A stretch of DNA of 64,000 nt, taken from positions 186,001 through 250,000 of the forward strand of contig NZ_FNOH01000005.1 of NCBI RefSeq assembly GCF_900106535.1, written 5' to 3'. The notes under the pieces were generated by a model that had not been told where the DNA came from, ran no database searches, and was given only the letters and a program-made list of their open reading frames with translations. A program made the translations under genes and the position numbers. The stretch is from Myxococcus xanthus (GTDB taxonomy: Bacteria > Myxococcota > Myxococcia > Myxococcales > Myxococcaceae). This document shows, in pieces, positions 51,771 to 61,030 of this stretch. Each line of letters opens with the position of its first letter. Position 1 is the first letter of the stretch.

Positions 51771-51804
51771 GGCCCCGCCCGGAACGGTGGGGGCCCCAAT
51801 TTTT
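51771..51804 (+). terminator. Terminator after the SET gene
   Basis: GGCCCC (51771-51776) pairs with GGGGCC (51790-51795), followed by CCAATTTTT. The rest of the gap to 52008 holds no supported gene; a 39-codon frame at 51848 is unconvincing. Confidence 0.55.
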
Positions 51805-52008
51805 CCCAGCCTCGCGGGCCGGTGTTCCCCCGTATGATGGCCGGGTGATGGGGCGTCGTGACAAGGCGGGGCGGGTTGTCGGAGGGGGGAACGTCGCCTC
51901 GGACGAGACGGCGGCACGCGTCTACGGTATGGGCTCGCGGGCCAGGACCCACGTGGGTTTCCAATGACTGGCGGTGGCGCGAGCATGAGCGGCAGGGAGG
52001 TAACGGCG

Positions 52009-52374
52009 ATGGCCGAGAGGAACGACTCGATGAGCGACAAGGCCGAGGACCGACGGGATTCGCCCCGGGTCCCCATGCGCCTGAAGGTGCGCCGGGAAGG
52101 CAGCTCGGAGGACTTCGAGCAGCATGAGGGAGACCTGTCCCTGGGCGGTTGCGCCTGGCAGGGCTCCGGTTGGGCTCAGGGGACGCGCGTGGAAGTGCGC
52201 TTCCGGCTGCCCATCCTTCCCGATGAGGTGGAAGCGAAGGGCGAGGTGCTCCAGGCCGCGCCGGGCGCCAACGGTCCGGCGGCGCGGGTCCGCTTCGTGG
52301 ACCTGCCGGTGGAGTCCGAGCTGGCCATCGCGCGCCACCTGGATGATGTGCAGAGCGGCACGGCCCGCTCGTAA
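52009..52374 (+). CDS. PilZ-domain protein
   Basis: A 121-residue protein from MAERNDSMSD, chosen because GGGAGG lies nine bases upstream; an ATG at 51964 is in frame but has no such site. It is a single PilZ domain: RRDSPR (RxxxR c-di-GMP motif, Arg16 and Arg20) and DLSLGG (D/NxSxxG). Such stand-alone PilZ proteins relay c-di-GMP signals; in myxobacteria they affect motility and polysaccharide. The target is unknown. It lies 34 bp before cdd on the same strand, but a functional link is not obvious. Confidence 0.86.
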   Translation: MAERNDSMSDKAEDRRDSPRVPMRLKVRREGSSEDFEQHEGDLSLGGCAWQGSGWAQGTRVEVRFRLPILPDEVEAKGEVLQAAPGANGPAARVRFVDLPVESELAIARHLDDVQSGTARS

Positions 52375-52408
52375 CGGACCTCAATCCGGCTTCGTGTAGG
52401 AGGGCGTC

Positions 52409-52813
52409 ATGGCGGACGAGATTCCCTGGGAGCGCCTGTTTGAGGAAGCCGCGCGCGTGCGAGCGCGCGCCCACGTGCCCTATTCGCGGTTCCCCGTAGG
52501 GGCCGCCGTCCTCTTTGCGGACGGCGCCGTGGTGGCCGGCTGCAACGTGGAGAACGCCACCTACGGGCTCACCGTCTGCGCGGAGCGCAATGCCTTCGCG
52601 GCGGCCGTGGCCCAGGGGCACACCCAGCCGGTGGCCGTGGCCATCGTCGTGGACACCCCCGAGCCCTGTCCTCCGTGCGGCATGTGCCGCCAGGTCATGG
52701 CCGAGTTTGGCGGGCAGGAGCTGCCCGTACGCAGCCGGACGCCCCAGGGCGGCGAGGCGCGCTACACCCTGGGAGGCCTGCTGCCGCATGCCTTCACCAA
52801 AGACTTCTTCTAG
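52409..52813 (+). CDS. cdd: Cytidine deaminase
   Basis: Homotetrameric-type cytidine deaminase, 134 residues, converting (deoxy)cytidine to (deoxy)uridine. The zinc and catalytic site is complete: TVCAERNAF (Cys57, Glu59) and PCPPCGMCRQ (Cys90, Cys93). Substrate residues SRFPVGAAVL and GCNVENATYG are present. AGGAGG precedes the ATG at good spacing. It feeds the uridine-type substrates of the phosphorylase 2 kb upstream. The amidohydrolase follows 20 bp later, so they are likely one transcript. Confidence 0.94.
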   Translation: MADEIPWERLFEEAARVRARAHVPYSRFPVGAAVLFADGAVVAGCNVENATYGLTVCAERNAFAAAVAQGHTQPVAVAIVVDTPEPCPPCGMCRQVMAEFGGQELPVRSRTPQGGEARYTLGGLLPHAFTKDFF

Positions 52814-52833
52814 CGAGAGAGCCTGAGCACGCC

Positions 52834-54180
52834 GTGGATTTGCTCCTGACTGGTGGCACGGTTGTAACGATGAACCGCGAGCGCGAGGTGCTCGTGGATG
52901 CGGACGTCCTCGTCCAGGATGGCCGCATCGCCAAGGTGGGCCGGGGCCTCAAGCCTCGCGGCACCCGGCGGGTGGTGGACGTGACGGGAAAGGTGGTGCT
53001 GCCGGGCCTCATCCACGGCCACCTCCACGCTTGTCAGACGCTCTTTCGTGGCCGCGCGGACGGGCTGGAGTTGCTGGACTGGCTCCGCGAGCGCATCTGG
53101 CCCTTCGAGGCCTCGCACGACGCCGCGTCCATGCGGGCCTCGGCGGACCTGACCTTCGCGGAGCTCATCCGCTCGGGCGCCACGGCGGCGCTCGATATGG
53201 GCAGCGTGTACCACTACGACGCCGTCTTCGAGTCGGCGCGGGACTCCGGCTTCCGGCTGGTGGGCGGCAAGGCGATGATGGACGCGGGCGCGGGCGTCCC
53301 CGCGGGCCTGCGTGAGAGCACCGAGGACTCCCTGAAGGAGAGCCTCGCCCTGAAGGAGCGCTGGCACGGCACGCACGGCGGCCGGCTGCGCTACGCCTTC
53401 GCCCCGCGCTTCGTGCTGTCCTGCACCCCGGAGCTGCTGCGCGAGGTGGCGCGGCTGGCCAAGGAGCACGGGCTGCGCATCCACACCCACGCCAGTGAGA
53501 ACGCGAAGGAGACGGACGCGGTCCGCCAGTACACCGGTGGCGAGGACAACGTGGCCTTCTTCCACACGGTGGGGATGTCCGGCCCGCACGTGACGATGGC
53601 CCACTGCGTGTGGCTGTCCCAGGAGGAGCAGGACATCCTGCGCGACACCCGCACGGTGGTGTGCCACTGCCCCGGCTCCAACCTCAAGCTGGCGTCGGGC
53701 ATCGCCAAGGTGCCGGAGTTGCTGGAGGCCGGCGTGGCGGTGGCGCTGGGCGCGGACGGTGCGCCCTGCAACAACACGCTCGACATCTTCTACGAGATGA
53801 AGCTCGCCGCGGTGATGCACAACCCGCGCGTGGGGCCGTGCGCGATGACGCCCATGCGCGTGCTGGAGATGGCCACGCTGCACGGCGCCCGGGCGCTGGG
53901 CCTGGAGGACGAGGTGGGCTCGCTGGAGCCCGGCAAGCGCGCCGACATCACCGTGGTGGACGTCAGCGGCCTGCACGCGGGCCCCACGCCCGAGGACGTG
54001 CTGGTGCCGCTGGTGCACTCCGCGCGGGGCAGCGACGTGGCGCACGTCTTCATCGACGGCCAGCCGGTGCTGCGCGATGGGGTGCTCACCACGTTGGACG
54101 CGCCCTCCGTCCTGGCGAACGCGAACGCGCAGGTGGCGCGCATCCTCAAGCGCCGCCAGAAGAAGGCGCGCAGCGGCTGA
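52834..54180 (+). CDS. Amidohydrolase, adenosine / S-adenosylhomocysteine deaminase type
   Basis: A 448-residue metal-dependent hydrolase of the MtaD/TrzN/AtzA group, GTG start 20 bp after cdd. Metal ligands: HGHLHA (HxH), THASENAKE, AHCVWLS and GADGAPCNN. Neighbouring features VDVTGKVVLPGLIHGHLH and EPGKRADITVVD are typical. The group includes 5'-methylthioadenosine/SAH and 5'-deoxyadenosine deaminases as well as guanine deaminase-like enzymes. Position beside cdd supports a purine nucleoside deaminase role. The substrate is inferred. Confidence 0.88.
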   Translation: MDLLLTGGTVVTMNREREVLVDADVLVQDGRIAKVGRGLKPRGTRRVVDVTGKVVLPGLIHGHLHACQTLFRGRADGLELLDWLRERIWPFEASHDAASMRASADLTFAELIRSGATAALDMGSVYHYDAVFESARDSGFRLVGGKAMMDAGAGVPAGLRESTEDSLKESLALKERWHGTHGGRLRYAFAPRFVLSCTPELLREVARLAKEHGLRIHTHASENAKETDAVRQYTGGEDNVAFFHTVGMSGPHVTMAHCVWLSQEEQDILRDTRTVVCHCPGSNLKLASGIAKVPELLEAGVAVALGADGAPCNNTLDIFYEMKLAAVMHNPRVGPCAMTPMRVLEMATLHGARALGLEDEVGSLEPGKRADITVVDVSGLHAGPTPEDVLVPLVHSARGSDVAHVFIDGQPVLRDGVLTTLDAPSVLANANAQVARILKRRQKKARSG

Positions 54181-54183
54181 GGC

Positions 54184-55509
54184 TCAGGCCGGCAGCCGCA
54201 GCACGAAGGACGTGGACCATCCGGGCGCGTCCTCCACCGCCAACCGCCCGCCGTGGGCCTCCGCGGCGAGCCGGCAGAAGTAGAGCCCCAGGCCGTAGCC
54301 ACGGCGGCTGTCCCGCTCCGCGTCGGCCTGCTCATACTTGTCGAAGATGCGCCCGCGCGCCTCTTCGGAGATGGGCGGGCCGTCGTTGCGCACCGCGAGC
54401 CAGCGGCCGTTCACATCCGCGCCGGCTTCCAGGCGCACCCTCCCGCCCGACGGGGCGTAGCGCAGGGCATTGGTGGTGAGGTTCTCCAGGACGCGGACCA
54501 GCAGGTCGGCGTCGCCCTCCAGCTCCAGTTGGACGGGGACCTCCGCGTCCAGGGTGAGCTTGCGCGCGCGGGCCACGCTCTCCAGGGAGCGGCGCACGTC
54601 TTCCACGATGCGCGTGGCGGGGAAGGTGGCCCGCTGCGGCTCCAGCCGGCCTTCCTCCAGGCGGGGCACGTCCATGAGGTCGGAAATCATCCGGTCCAAC
54701 CGCGCGGTGACGGCCAGCCCTGTGCGGACGGACTCGCCGAGGATGCCCTGCTGGGGCACCTCCTGCTCCATCCACGACAAGGACAGCGTCAGCGCCGAAA
54801 GGGGCGAGCGCAGGTCGTGGACCAGGAACTCGGTGAGCTGTTCCTTGTCCCGTTGCAGCCGCTGCAGTTCGGCGTTCTGTGCCTGGGCGTCCGCCAGCAT
54901 GCGCTCAATCGTGCGGCGCGCCTCCTCCACTTCCTGGAAGCGGCGGGCCTCCAGCGCCCGGTCCACTTCCAGGCGGGAGAGCGTCACCGCCAGGTTGCGC
55001 AGCCGCCCGGTGCCGTAGTGGCTCACCACGGCCACCAGCACCAGTGCCACCACGGCGATGGCCACCGCGCCCCAACCCACGCTCGCCTGCCGCATGAGTG
55101 CCGCCTGGGCCACGGCGGACAACAGCGCGGTCCCGTAGACGACGGTGCCTCGCATGCCCAGCCCGCTCAGGGCGACGACGAGCGCGAACAGGCCCAGGCT
55201 GAAGCCCGCCACACCTGCGGGAAAGGGCGAGACAAGCAGGGTCGTGGACTGAATCCAGTACACGAGCCCCACGTCCACCAGGGACTGCACCGCGCCCAGG
55301 CCCCGGGCCACGCGCCGTTGGCGGAGCATGAACAGCACGCCGGCGACCGACGCGTAGAGCCCCAACGCCGGTGGGTACACACCCCAGTCCCGGCCTCCGG
55401 CCAGCCACAGCGTGGTGCTGATGGCCAGGAACAGGGCCGCGCCGACGAGCCGCACCGCCGCGCCCGCGCCGACGACGCTCCTCCGCTGGGCGTCCATGGC
55501 CCGGGACAT
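54184..55509 (-). CDS. Membrane sensor histidine kinase
   Basis: A 441-residue kinase from [10 protein letters not shown] (an alternative ATG lies four codons later). About six hydrophobic helices (residues 12-165) form a membrane sensor with almost no periplasmic loops. A coiled-coil segment (about 180-225) leads to the H box [13 protein letters not shown] (His231) and a HATPase domain with [10 protein letters not shown] (N box), RNDGPPI (G1) and YGLGLYFC (G2). All catalytic residues are present. No response regulator gene is adjacent, so it is an orphan. It is divergent from the pspA operon and could sense membrane state, but that is only a positional idea. Confidence 0.9.
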   Translation of the reverse strand: MSRAMDAQRRSVVGAGAAVRLVGAALFLAISTTLWLAGGRDWGVYPPALGLYASVAGVLFMLRQRRVARGLGAVQSLVDVGLVYWIQSTTLLVSPFPAGVAGFSLGLFALVVALSGLGMRGTVVYGTALLSAVAQAALMRQASVGWGAVAIAVVALVLVAVVSHYGTGRLRNLAVTLSRLEVDRALEARRFQEVEEARRTIERMLADAQAQNAELQRLQRDKEQLTEFLVHDLRSPLSALTLSLSWMEQEVPQQGILGESVRTGLAVTARLDRMISDLMDVPRLEEGRLEPQRATFPATRIVEDVRRSLESVARARKLTLDAEVPVQLELEGDADLLVRVLENLTTNALRYAPSGGRVRLEAGADVNGRWLAVRNDGPPISEEARGRIFDKYEQADAERDSRRGYGLGLYFCRLAAEAHGGRLAVEDAPGWSTSFVLRLPA

Positions 55510-55655
55510 CGTCTCTTCGAGCGGGCCGGACACGGGAGGCGGAGACGTCACGAGGCGTGGGTTTTCCCTGCTTCCTTCGTGGCTTGCAAGCCCTGCCGCC
55601 TGTCGTGCGGAAGCGGACGGACGGGCGGGCGTAGCGCGGGCGGGCTCCATTTTCC

Positions 55656-55674
55656 GACGTGGAACCGTCACGTC
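55656..55674. promoter_or_regulatory. Palindromic site upstream of pspA (possible enhancer)
   Basis: GACGTG-N7-CACGTC, a perfect 6-bp inverted repeat of 19 bp. Its centre is about 95 bp upstream of the start site predicted from the sigma-54 element, a usual distance for an enhancer-binding activator. It could equally serve the divergent kinase gene. The rest of the gap 55510-55812 holds no gene. Confidence 0.45.
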
Positions 55675-55732
55675 ACGCTTTTGGAAACGCCGCAATCGCC
55701 TTAGGTAGAAGCGCGTAAGCACTGAGAAGACA

Positions 55733-55749
55733 TTGGGACTGTGTCTGCT
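55733..55749 (+). promoter_or_regulatory. Sigma-54 (-24/-12) promoter for the pspA operon
   Basis: TTGGGACTGTGTCTGCT matches the sigma-54 consensus TTGGCACG-N4-TTGCW, with the invariant GG (55735-55736) and GC (55747-55748) exactly ten bases apart. Transcription should start near 55760, about 53 nt before the pspA ATG. In E. coli pspA is sigma-54 dependent (activator PspF), which supports the call. Confidence 0.6.
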
Positions 55750-55812
55750 TGCTCGCCCCGGGGATCGTGTAAGGTGGCTGCAAGTAGGTCTGGACGGAGG
55801 TAGACCGCCGAT

Positions 55813-56550
55813 ATGTGGCAACGATTCAAGAGAGCAATGCGTAGCTTCGCCGGGTTCTTCGTCTCCTCCATCGAGGACCCGGAGTTGATTCTCGAGCAGA
55901 ACGTCCGTGACCTGAACGACCAGGTCCCGAAGATGAACGAGTCCATCGCCATGGTCCGGGCGAACGTGACGCTGCTGGAGAAGGAGAACGCCAAGTACCA
56001 GGACGACGTGCGCTCGCTGACGGCCAAGGTGAAGGCCGCCATCCAGGCGGGCCGTGACGACCTGGCCGCGCAGTACGCCTCCAAGCTCCAGATTGAGAAG
56101 GACGCGCTGGCCCGCAACGAGCAACAGCTGGCCACGGCCCGCCAGGCGTACGAGAAGGCCCTGTCGGTGAAGAAGGCGTTCATGCGCGAGAAGGAGCGCA
56201 AGACGCAGGAGGCCATGAACGCCATCCGCGAGGCGCGCCGCGCCAAGTGGCAGGCCAAGGTGGCCGACACGATGGAGTCCTTCACCGTGGCGGGTATCGA
56301 CTCGACCCACGATGAGATGCTGCGCAAGGTGCAGGAGAAGTCCGCCATCAACGAGGCCCGCATGCAGATGGCCCTCGAGTCGGTGGACCACACCGCGGCG
56401 TCCATCGAGGAAGAGGCCGAGAAGATCCAGGCCAACGAGCTGGTGAAGCAGTTCAAGATGGAGATGGGGCTCGTCAGCAGCCCGGCGCCGGTGTCCGAGG
56501 TGGGCAGCGGGCCGGAGAAGACCATCGGCAAGAAGGTCGGCGTCGAGTAG
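55813..56550 (+). CDS. pspA: Phage shock protein A (PspA/IM30 family)
   Basis: A 245-residue ESCRT-III-like membrane-repair protein. The N-terminal amphipathic helix ([17 protein letters not shown]) and [17 protein letters not shown] match PspA, followed by the long helical hairpin (about 25-220, Glu/Lys/Ala/Gln-rich). The C-terminal tail ([18 protein letters not shown]) is short and unstructured. PspA binds and stabilises damaged inner membrane under envelope stress. It is the first gene of a three-gene operon, behind a sigma-54 element; GGAGGT lies ten bases before the ATG. Confidence 0.92.
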   Translation: MWQRFKRAMRSFAGFFVSSIEDPELILEQNVRDLNDQVPKMNESIAMVRANVTLLEKENAKYQDDVRSLTAKVKAAIQAGRDDLAAQYASKLQIEKDALARNEQQLATARQAYEKALSVKKAFMREKERKTQEAMNAIREARRAKWQAKVADTMESFTVAGIDSTHDEMLRKVQEKSAINEARMQMALESVDHTAASIEEEAEKIQANELVKQFKMEMGLVSSPAPVSEVGSGPEKTIGKKVGVE

Positions 56551-56560
56551 TCCGTCTTGA

Positions 56561-57748
56561 ATGAGGCTCCACCGCGGTCCAGGTCTCTTCCTCTTCCTGT
56601 TCCTCTGTGTGCTCGGCGCGAGCTATGCGCTCGCGTCGCGCATGGGGTACCTGGATCGCTTGCAGGAGCGGTACTTCCCGTCCACGCGTGAGGCGGTCCG
56701 CCTGTCGCCGGGAGACTTCCCGGCCGGCGTGGCGGCCCCGGTGGCGGACGTGGCCTCCGTGCCCCTGCGGCCGGTGCTCATCGGCTTCAGCCCGCGCGGT
56801 GCCTCCGCGGGCCTGCTGGTGGCGACGGGTGGGGCCACCACCCTGGACAACCCGGTGCCTCCGCCCGGCGCGGCGCAGGGGCTGCTGAAGACGGCCTATG
56901 CGCTGGACGCGCGGGCGGTGCTCTTCGCCAAGGAGGAGGACCTGCGCCACGCGCTGTCCATTGGCGCGGAGAACGGCGGCGTGGACATGGCCACCCTGTC
57001 CGTCGACCGGCTGGCCGCATGGGCGCCGTTGCTGCGGGACGCGGCGCCTCGGACGCTGCTGCTGGTGGGGCGCAGCCGGGGGCAGGAGGCCCTGGCTGCG
57101 GTGGGCGTGCCGGACCTCGCCTCCCTGCGTGGCAGGCGATTGGGCGTGTACCCGTATGGCTCGTCGCACTACTTCGCGCTGTGGTTGCTGTCGCGCGTGG
57201 GGCTGCGCATCACGGACGTGCGCTGGGTGGAGCTACCCACCACCTTGGATGCGGGACGGGCGTTGCGCGAGGGCCGGGCGGACGCCGTGGTGGGGCTGTG
57301 GGGTGACGTGGAGCTGGCGGCTCGGGACCGGGGAGGCGCGGTGCTGGCGACGACGGCGGATGCGCCGCACCTGGTGGCCACGGTGCTGGTCGCCAGGGGG
57401 GACTTCGCCGCCCGCTACCCGGATGCCGTGCGGCGGGTGCTGCGGGGGCTCCTGGACGCGGGGCAAAGTGTGTTGAAGGACCCGACGGCGGGGGCCCGGA
57501 TGCTGGGTGAGGTGGCGCCATACCTGGGCGACCCCATTGAAGCCATCCGCAGCGCGCCGCCGGCCACGCTGGCGGACAATCGGGCCTTCTTCGGGCTTTC
57601 CGGCGAGGCGCCTGTCACCTATGACGAGCTCTTCCAGAGCGCCGCGGCGCTCTTCCAGAAGTTGAAGCAAGGGCCTCCGGTGCCTCCCGCGGAGGACACG
57701 AAGGATTTGGGGGCCTTGAAGTACGTGTCGGAGGCTCGCGGCCCCTGA
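56561..57748 (+). CDS. NMT1/SsuA-like periplasmic binding protein in the pspA operon
   Basis: A 395-residue protein with an uncleaved-looking N-terminal membrane helix ([18 protein letters not shown]). The rest is a type II periplasmic-binding fold of the nitrate/taurine (NMT1) family: [36 protein letters not shown] and [21 protein letters not shown]. No permease or ATPase gene is near, so it probably does not serve an ABC importer; a membrane-anchored sensor or envelope-stress role is possible. It begins 10 bp after pspA. Its ligand is unknown. Confidence 0.82.
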   Translation: MRLHRGPGLFLFLFLCVLGASYALASRMGYLDRLQERYFPSTREAVRLSPGDFPAGVAAPVADVASVPLRPVLIGFSPRGASAGLLVATGGATTLDNPVPPPGAAQGLLKTAYALDARAVLFAKEEDLRHALSIGAENGGVDMATLSVDRLAAWAPLLRDAAPRTLLLVGRSRGQEALAAVGVPDLASLRGRRLGVYPYGSSHYFALWLLSRVGLRITDVRWVELPTTLDAGRALREGRADAVVGLWGDVELAARDRGGAVLATTADAPHLVATVLVARGDFAARYPDAVRRVLRGLLDAGQSVLKDPTAGARMLGEVAPYLGDPIEAIRSAPPATLADNRAFFGLSGEAPVTYDELFQSAAALFQKLKQGPPVPPAEDTKDLGALKYVSEARGP

Positions 57749-57763
57749 CGCTGGAGGACGGAC

Positions 57764-58567
57764 GTGGCGAAGTCGCCGAACTACATCAAGGCCGCCTTCA
57801 TGATGCCCGCCAACCTGGTGGGGCTGGGCACGGCGGCTGCCTCGGCGGCCATGACGGGCGAGCCGCTGCCCATGCTGGTGGCCCTGGGCCTGGAAGGCCT
57901 CTACCTGGGCGTCATGTCGTCCATGAAGCGCTTCCAGCGGGCGGTGCGGGCGAACACGCTCGACGACCCGGAAGCGGCGCGCAAGGCGCTGGACGCGCTC
58001 CAGGCGGACCTGGCGCCCTCTCAGCGCGAGCACTACCAGCAGCTCGTCGGGCTGAAGGAGAAGATCCTCGCCAACTACCGGAAGCTGCCGGGCGGCAAGG
58101 TGCTGGAGGCGGACAGCGAGCCCCGGTTGGATGCGCTGCTGACGTCCTTCCTGCGGCTCATCTCCACGCTGAACCAGTACCGCACGTACCTGAACAGCTC
58201 CGACCGCGAGCACCTGCAGCGCGAGGTGGCGGAGCTGGAGGTGGACGTGGCGGGGGAGACGAACCCGCGGCTGAAGGACGTGAAGCAGAACCGCGTGGAC
58301 ATCCTCCGCAAGCGGCTGGCGCGCTTCGAACAGGCCGGTGAGAGCCGCGAGGTGGTGAGCCACCAACTGGCGGGCATCGAGGACCTGATGCGGCTGACGC
58401 ACGAGCAATCCGTGGCCATCCGCGACCCGGAGGTCGTCAACCGCCAGCTCACCATGCTGAGCGCGGAGGCGGAGGCCACCGAGGAATCCGTGCGGCAGAT
58501 GGAGCAGTTCCTCGAGTTCTCCGAGGAGACGCGGGGCCCGCTGCCCCACGGCAGCCGGGTGCGTTGA
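57764..58567 (+). CDS. Membrane-associated coiled-coil protein, third gene of the pspA operon
   Basis: A 267-residue protein, GTG start 15 bp after the previous stop. A hydrophobic N-terminal region (about 12-55; [35 protein letters not shown]) is followed by about 200 residues of helical, Arg/Glu/Leu-rich coiled coil ([41 protein letters not shown]). I recognise no named family. Because it sits in the operon of PspA and also looks like a helical membrane-bound protein, it may partner PspA; this is inference. Confidence 0.78.
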   Translation: MAKSPNYIKAAFMMPANLVGLGTAAASAAMTGEPLPMLVALGLEGLYLGVMSSMKRFQRAVRANTLDDPEAARKALDALQADLAPSQREHYQQLVGLKEKILANYRKLPGGKVLEADSEPRLDALLTSFLRLISTLNQYRTYLNSSDREHLQREVAELEVDVAGETNPRLKDVKQNRVDILRKRLARFEQAGESREVVSHQLAGIEDLMRLTHEQSVAIRDPEVVNRQLTMLSAEAEATEESVRQMEQFLEFSEETRGPLPHGSRVR

Positions 58568-58676
58568 AGCTCCACGGCCGGGGGCCGTCGCCTGCCCATC
58601 CTCCGGGCTCCCGGACTGGCTCTGGGGGCCCCACGAATCGGTTGACTCTCCGCCCCAGGCAGCCTGAGGTGCCCGC

Positions 58677-60332
58677 ATGCTCCGCCGAGTCTGGCTTCCG
58701 TCCCTCCTCCTCGTGCTCGCCGTCGCGGGCTGCTCCCGTTGTGGCAAGGACGTGGACCCCGCCGCCCCGGCCGCGGCCGTGGGGGTGGCTCGCTACCTGC
58801 CGCGCGACGCGCAGGCCGCCGTGGTCATCAATGACCTGGGCGCGCTGGGAGAGAAGCTCGCCCGCTTCCAGAAGCTGAAGGCCGCCTCGTTCGCCGCGCA
58901 GCTCCAGAACTTCTCCACCGCGGAAGGCTACGTCTCCGCGGTGATGCGCCAGATTGGCGTGGACCTGCGCAGCCGGCAGGCGCTCGAAACGGCCGGCATC
59001 GCGCCAGAGCTCGGCGCGGGCGCGGCGTTCCTCGGGGGCCACCGAGCCATCTCCGTGGTGGGCGTCAAGGACGCGGGCAAGCTCAAGGAGACGTTCGGCA
59101 ACTTCGCGCGCAGCCGCCTGGGCGCGTCCGACAAGAAGCAGTCCTCCGTGGACGGTGGGGACCTGGTCACCTTCAGCCGGCCCGGCAGCGCCACGCCCGC
59201 GCTGGGCATCTTCTTCGTGAAGGGGACGCGCTTCGCGCTGCTCGGCGCGGGGCCCACCGCCGCCACGTTGGGGACGCTGGCCACGCAGCCGGAAGAGCGC
59301 TCGCTCGCGAAGGAGCCGGTGATGGCGGCGTCGCTGCAACGGCTCCCGGCCCAGCGTGACTTCCACGTCTGGCTCCCGGGCGGCGCCGGGCTCGTGCCGC
59401 CGGGCACCGTCCAGGGCGTCACGCTCACGGGCCGCATCGAGGACCGCGCGGTGACGCTGAACGCGGACGCGCCCTGGCCGGATACCCAGGCGTCCCTGGC
59501 GGCGCTGGACGCGGTGGCGCCCGCCGCGAGCACGCTCCTCACCGCGCTGCCCGCCGACAGCTTCCTGGTGGCCCAGTTCCGTGGGGACGCGTCGCACCTC
59601 GACGGTGTGTGGCCCTATCTGGCCGGCGGATACCTGACCCGGGCGGTGCAGAACAGCGGCCTCAACGTGAAAACGGAGCTGCTCGACAACCTCAAGCCGG
59701 GCACGGTGCTGGGCCTGTCACTGTCGCCCACCGTGAATCTGGGCGCGGGCATGCCGGTGCTGGATTTGCGCCGCACCAACCCCTTCCGCTTCGTCCACCT
59801 GGTGGCGCTCGCGGACGCCGAGGACGCTGCGAAGATGCAGTCCACGCTGGAGCAGTTGCCGCGCATCGCGGAGAACTTCGGCGCGAAGGTGGAGGCGTCG
59901 GAGCTGAGCGGCCAGCGCGTGTACCTCACGTCCTACCGCGCGGGCGAAGGCGCGCACTTCGCGCTCGCGCCCAACGGCCGGCTGGTGGTGGCCTCGCCCA
60001 AGGCGCGGCTGGAGTCCACGCTGACCTCGCTCGCGAAGCCCTCGGGCGACGGGCCGGTGGCCGCGGACCTGAAGGACGCTGGCAAGGACGCGGCCTTCAG
60101 CGCCGTGCTGGACTTGCGGCGCCTGTCGGACGCGGTGAAGAACCTGCCGTCGGAGGCCTGGGGCATTGGCGGCTTCGCCATCAAGGCCACCACCGTGCGC
60201 TGGCTGGAGGCCGTGGATGACCTGCGCGCCGTGACGCTGGCCGTGTCCCGCAAGGACAAGGCGCTCCAGGCGGAGCTGTCCCTGCGCCTGGCGCCCTCCG
60301 CCGCCACCTCCAGCCCGTCGGCCGCGCCGTGA
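58677..60332 (+). CDS. Large lipoprotein upstream of an ABC transporter (DUF3352-like)
   Basis: A 551-residue lipoprotein, lipobox VAGC followed by SRCGKD. The mature part has two similar halves starting [20 protein letters not shown] and, later, [18 protein letters not shown]. These have the look of DUF3352 (repeated LP.D....V....D.......), with alternating strands and helices. It has no catalytic motif. The downstream ABC ATPase starts inside its stop (GTGA), so it is the first gene of a four-gene operon and probably works with the MacB/LolD-like transporter. Confidence 0.8.
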   Translation: MLRRVWLPSLLLVLAVAGCSRCGKDVDPAAPAAAVGVARYLPRDAQAAVVINDLGALGEKLARFQKLKAASFAAQLQNFSTAEGYVSAVMRQIGVDLRSRQALETAGIAPELGAGAAFLGGHRAISVVGVKDAGKLKETFGNFARSRLGASDKKQSSVDGGDLVTFSRPGSATPALGIFFVKGTRFALLGAGPTAATLGTLATQPEERSLAKEPVMAASLQRLPAQRDFHVWLPGGAGLVPPGTVQGVTLTGRIEDRAVTLNADAPWPDTQASLAALDAVAPAASTLLTALPADSFLVAQFRGDASHLDGVWPYLAGGYLTRAVQNSGLNVKTELLDNLKPGTVLGLSLSPTVNLGAGMPVLDLRRTNPFRFVHLVALADAEDAAKMQSTLEQLPRIAENFGAKVEASELSGQRVYLTSYRAGEGAHFALAPNGRLVVASPKARLESTLTSLAKPSGDGPVAADLKDAGKDAAFSAVLDLRRLSDAVKNLPSEAWGIGGFAIKATTVRWLEAVDDLRAVTLAVSRKDKALQAELSLRLAPSAATSSPSAAP

Positions 60333-61030
60333 TTCAAGCCCGGGACGTCGTGAAGACGTACGTGGACGGCGACGGCACCCCGGTGTGCGTGCTCGACGGC
60401 ATGTCGCTGGACGTGACGCAAGGGGAGTTCGTCGCGGTGGTGGGCTCGTCCGGCAGCGGGAAGTCCACGCTGCTCCACCTGCTGGGCGGCCTGGACGTCG
60501 ACTACCGCGGCGACATCAGCGTAGGCGGCGTGAAGCTGCGAGGCCTGGGCGACAAGGCCCTGGCGCACTTCCGCAACACGCACGTGGGCTTCGTCTTCCA
60601 GTCCTTCCACCTCATCCCCAACCTCTCCGCGGTGGAGAACGTGCTGTTGCCGTCGCACTTCGGCGTGGCGCCCCCGGATGCCCGCAAGCGCGCGGAGGCG
60701 CTGCTGGAGCGCGTGGGCCTGGGCGCGAAGAAGGACCGCGCGCCGGTGCGCCTGTCCGGTGGCGAGCGGCAGCGCGTAGCCATTGCCCGCGCCCTGTTCG
60801 GCAAGCCCCGCCTGCTGCTGTGCGACGAGCCCACGGGCAACCTGGACGCGGCCACGGGCACGGGCGTCATCGCCTTGTTCCAGGAGCTGCACCGCGAAGG
60901 ACTCACCGTGTTGTGCGTCACCCATGAGGAACGGATGAGCGCGGCGGCCGGGCGCGTGCTGCGGCTCAAGGACGGGCAGCTCGTGGAGGAGCGCGCGGGG
61001 CTTCAGGTGGCCACGGGAGGTGCGCCATGA
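60329..61030 (+). CDS. LolD/MacB-like ABC transporter ATPase
   Basis: A 233-residue ATPase, GTG start overlapping the lipoprotein stop by 4 bp. Walker A GSSGSGKSTLL, LSGGERQRVAIA signature, Walker B LLLCDEPTGNLD and switch VTHEERM are intact. The family (MacB/LolD/FtsE-like, type VII ABC) powers lipoprotein release, toxin or peptide export through mechanotransmission rather than classic transport. It overlaps the permease by 4 bp. Confidence 0.92.
   Translation: MIQARDVVKTYVDGDGTPVCVLDGMSLDVTQGEFVAVVGSSGSGKSTLLHLLGGLDVDYRGDISVGGVKLRGLGDKALAHFRNTHVGFVFQSFHLIPNLSAVENVLLPSHFGVAPPDARKRAEALLERVGLGAKKDRAPVRLSGGERQRVAIARALFGKPRLLLCDEPTGNLDAATGTGVIALFQELHREGLTVLCVTHEERMSAAAGRVLRLKDGQLVEERAGLQVATGGAP

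Noticed and set aside
51848-51967. A 39-codon frame (MGRRDKAGRVVGGG...) between the SET and PilZ genes
   Set aside because: It has no good ribosome site, no recognisable sequence, and ends inside the PilZ leader.
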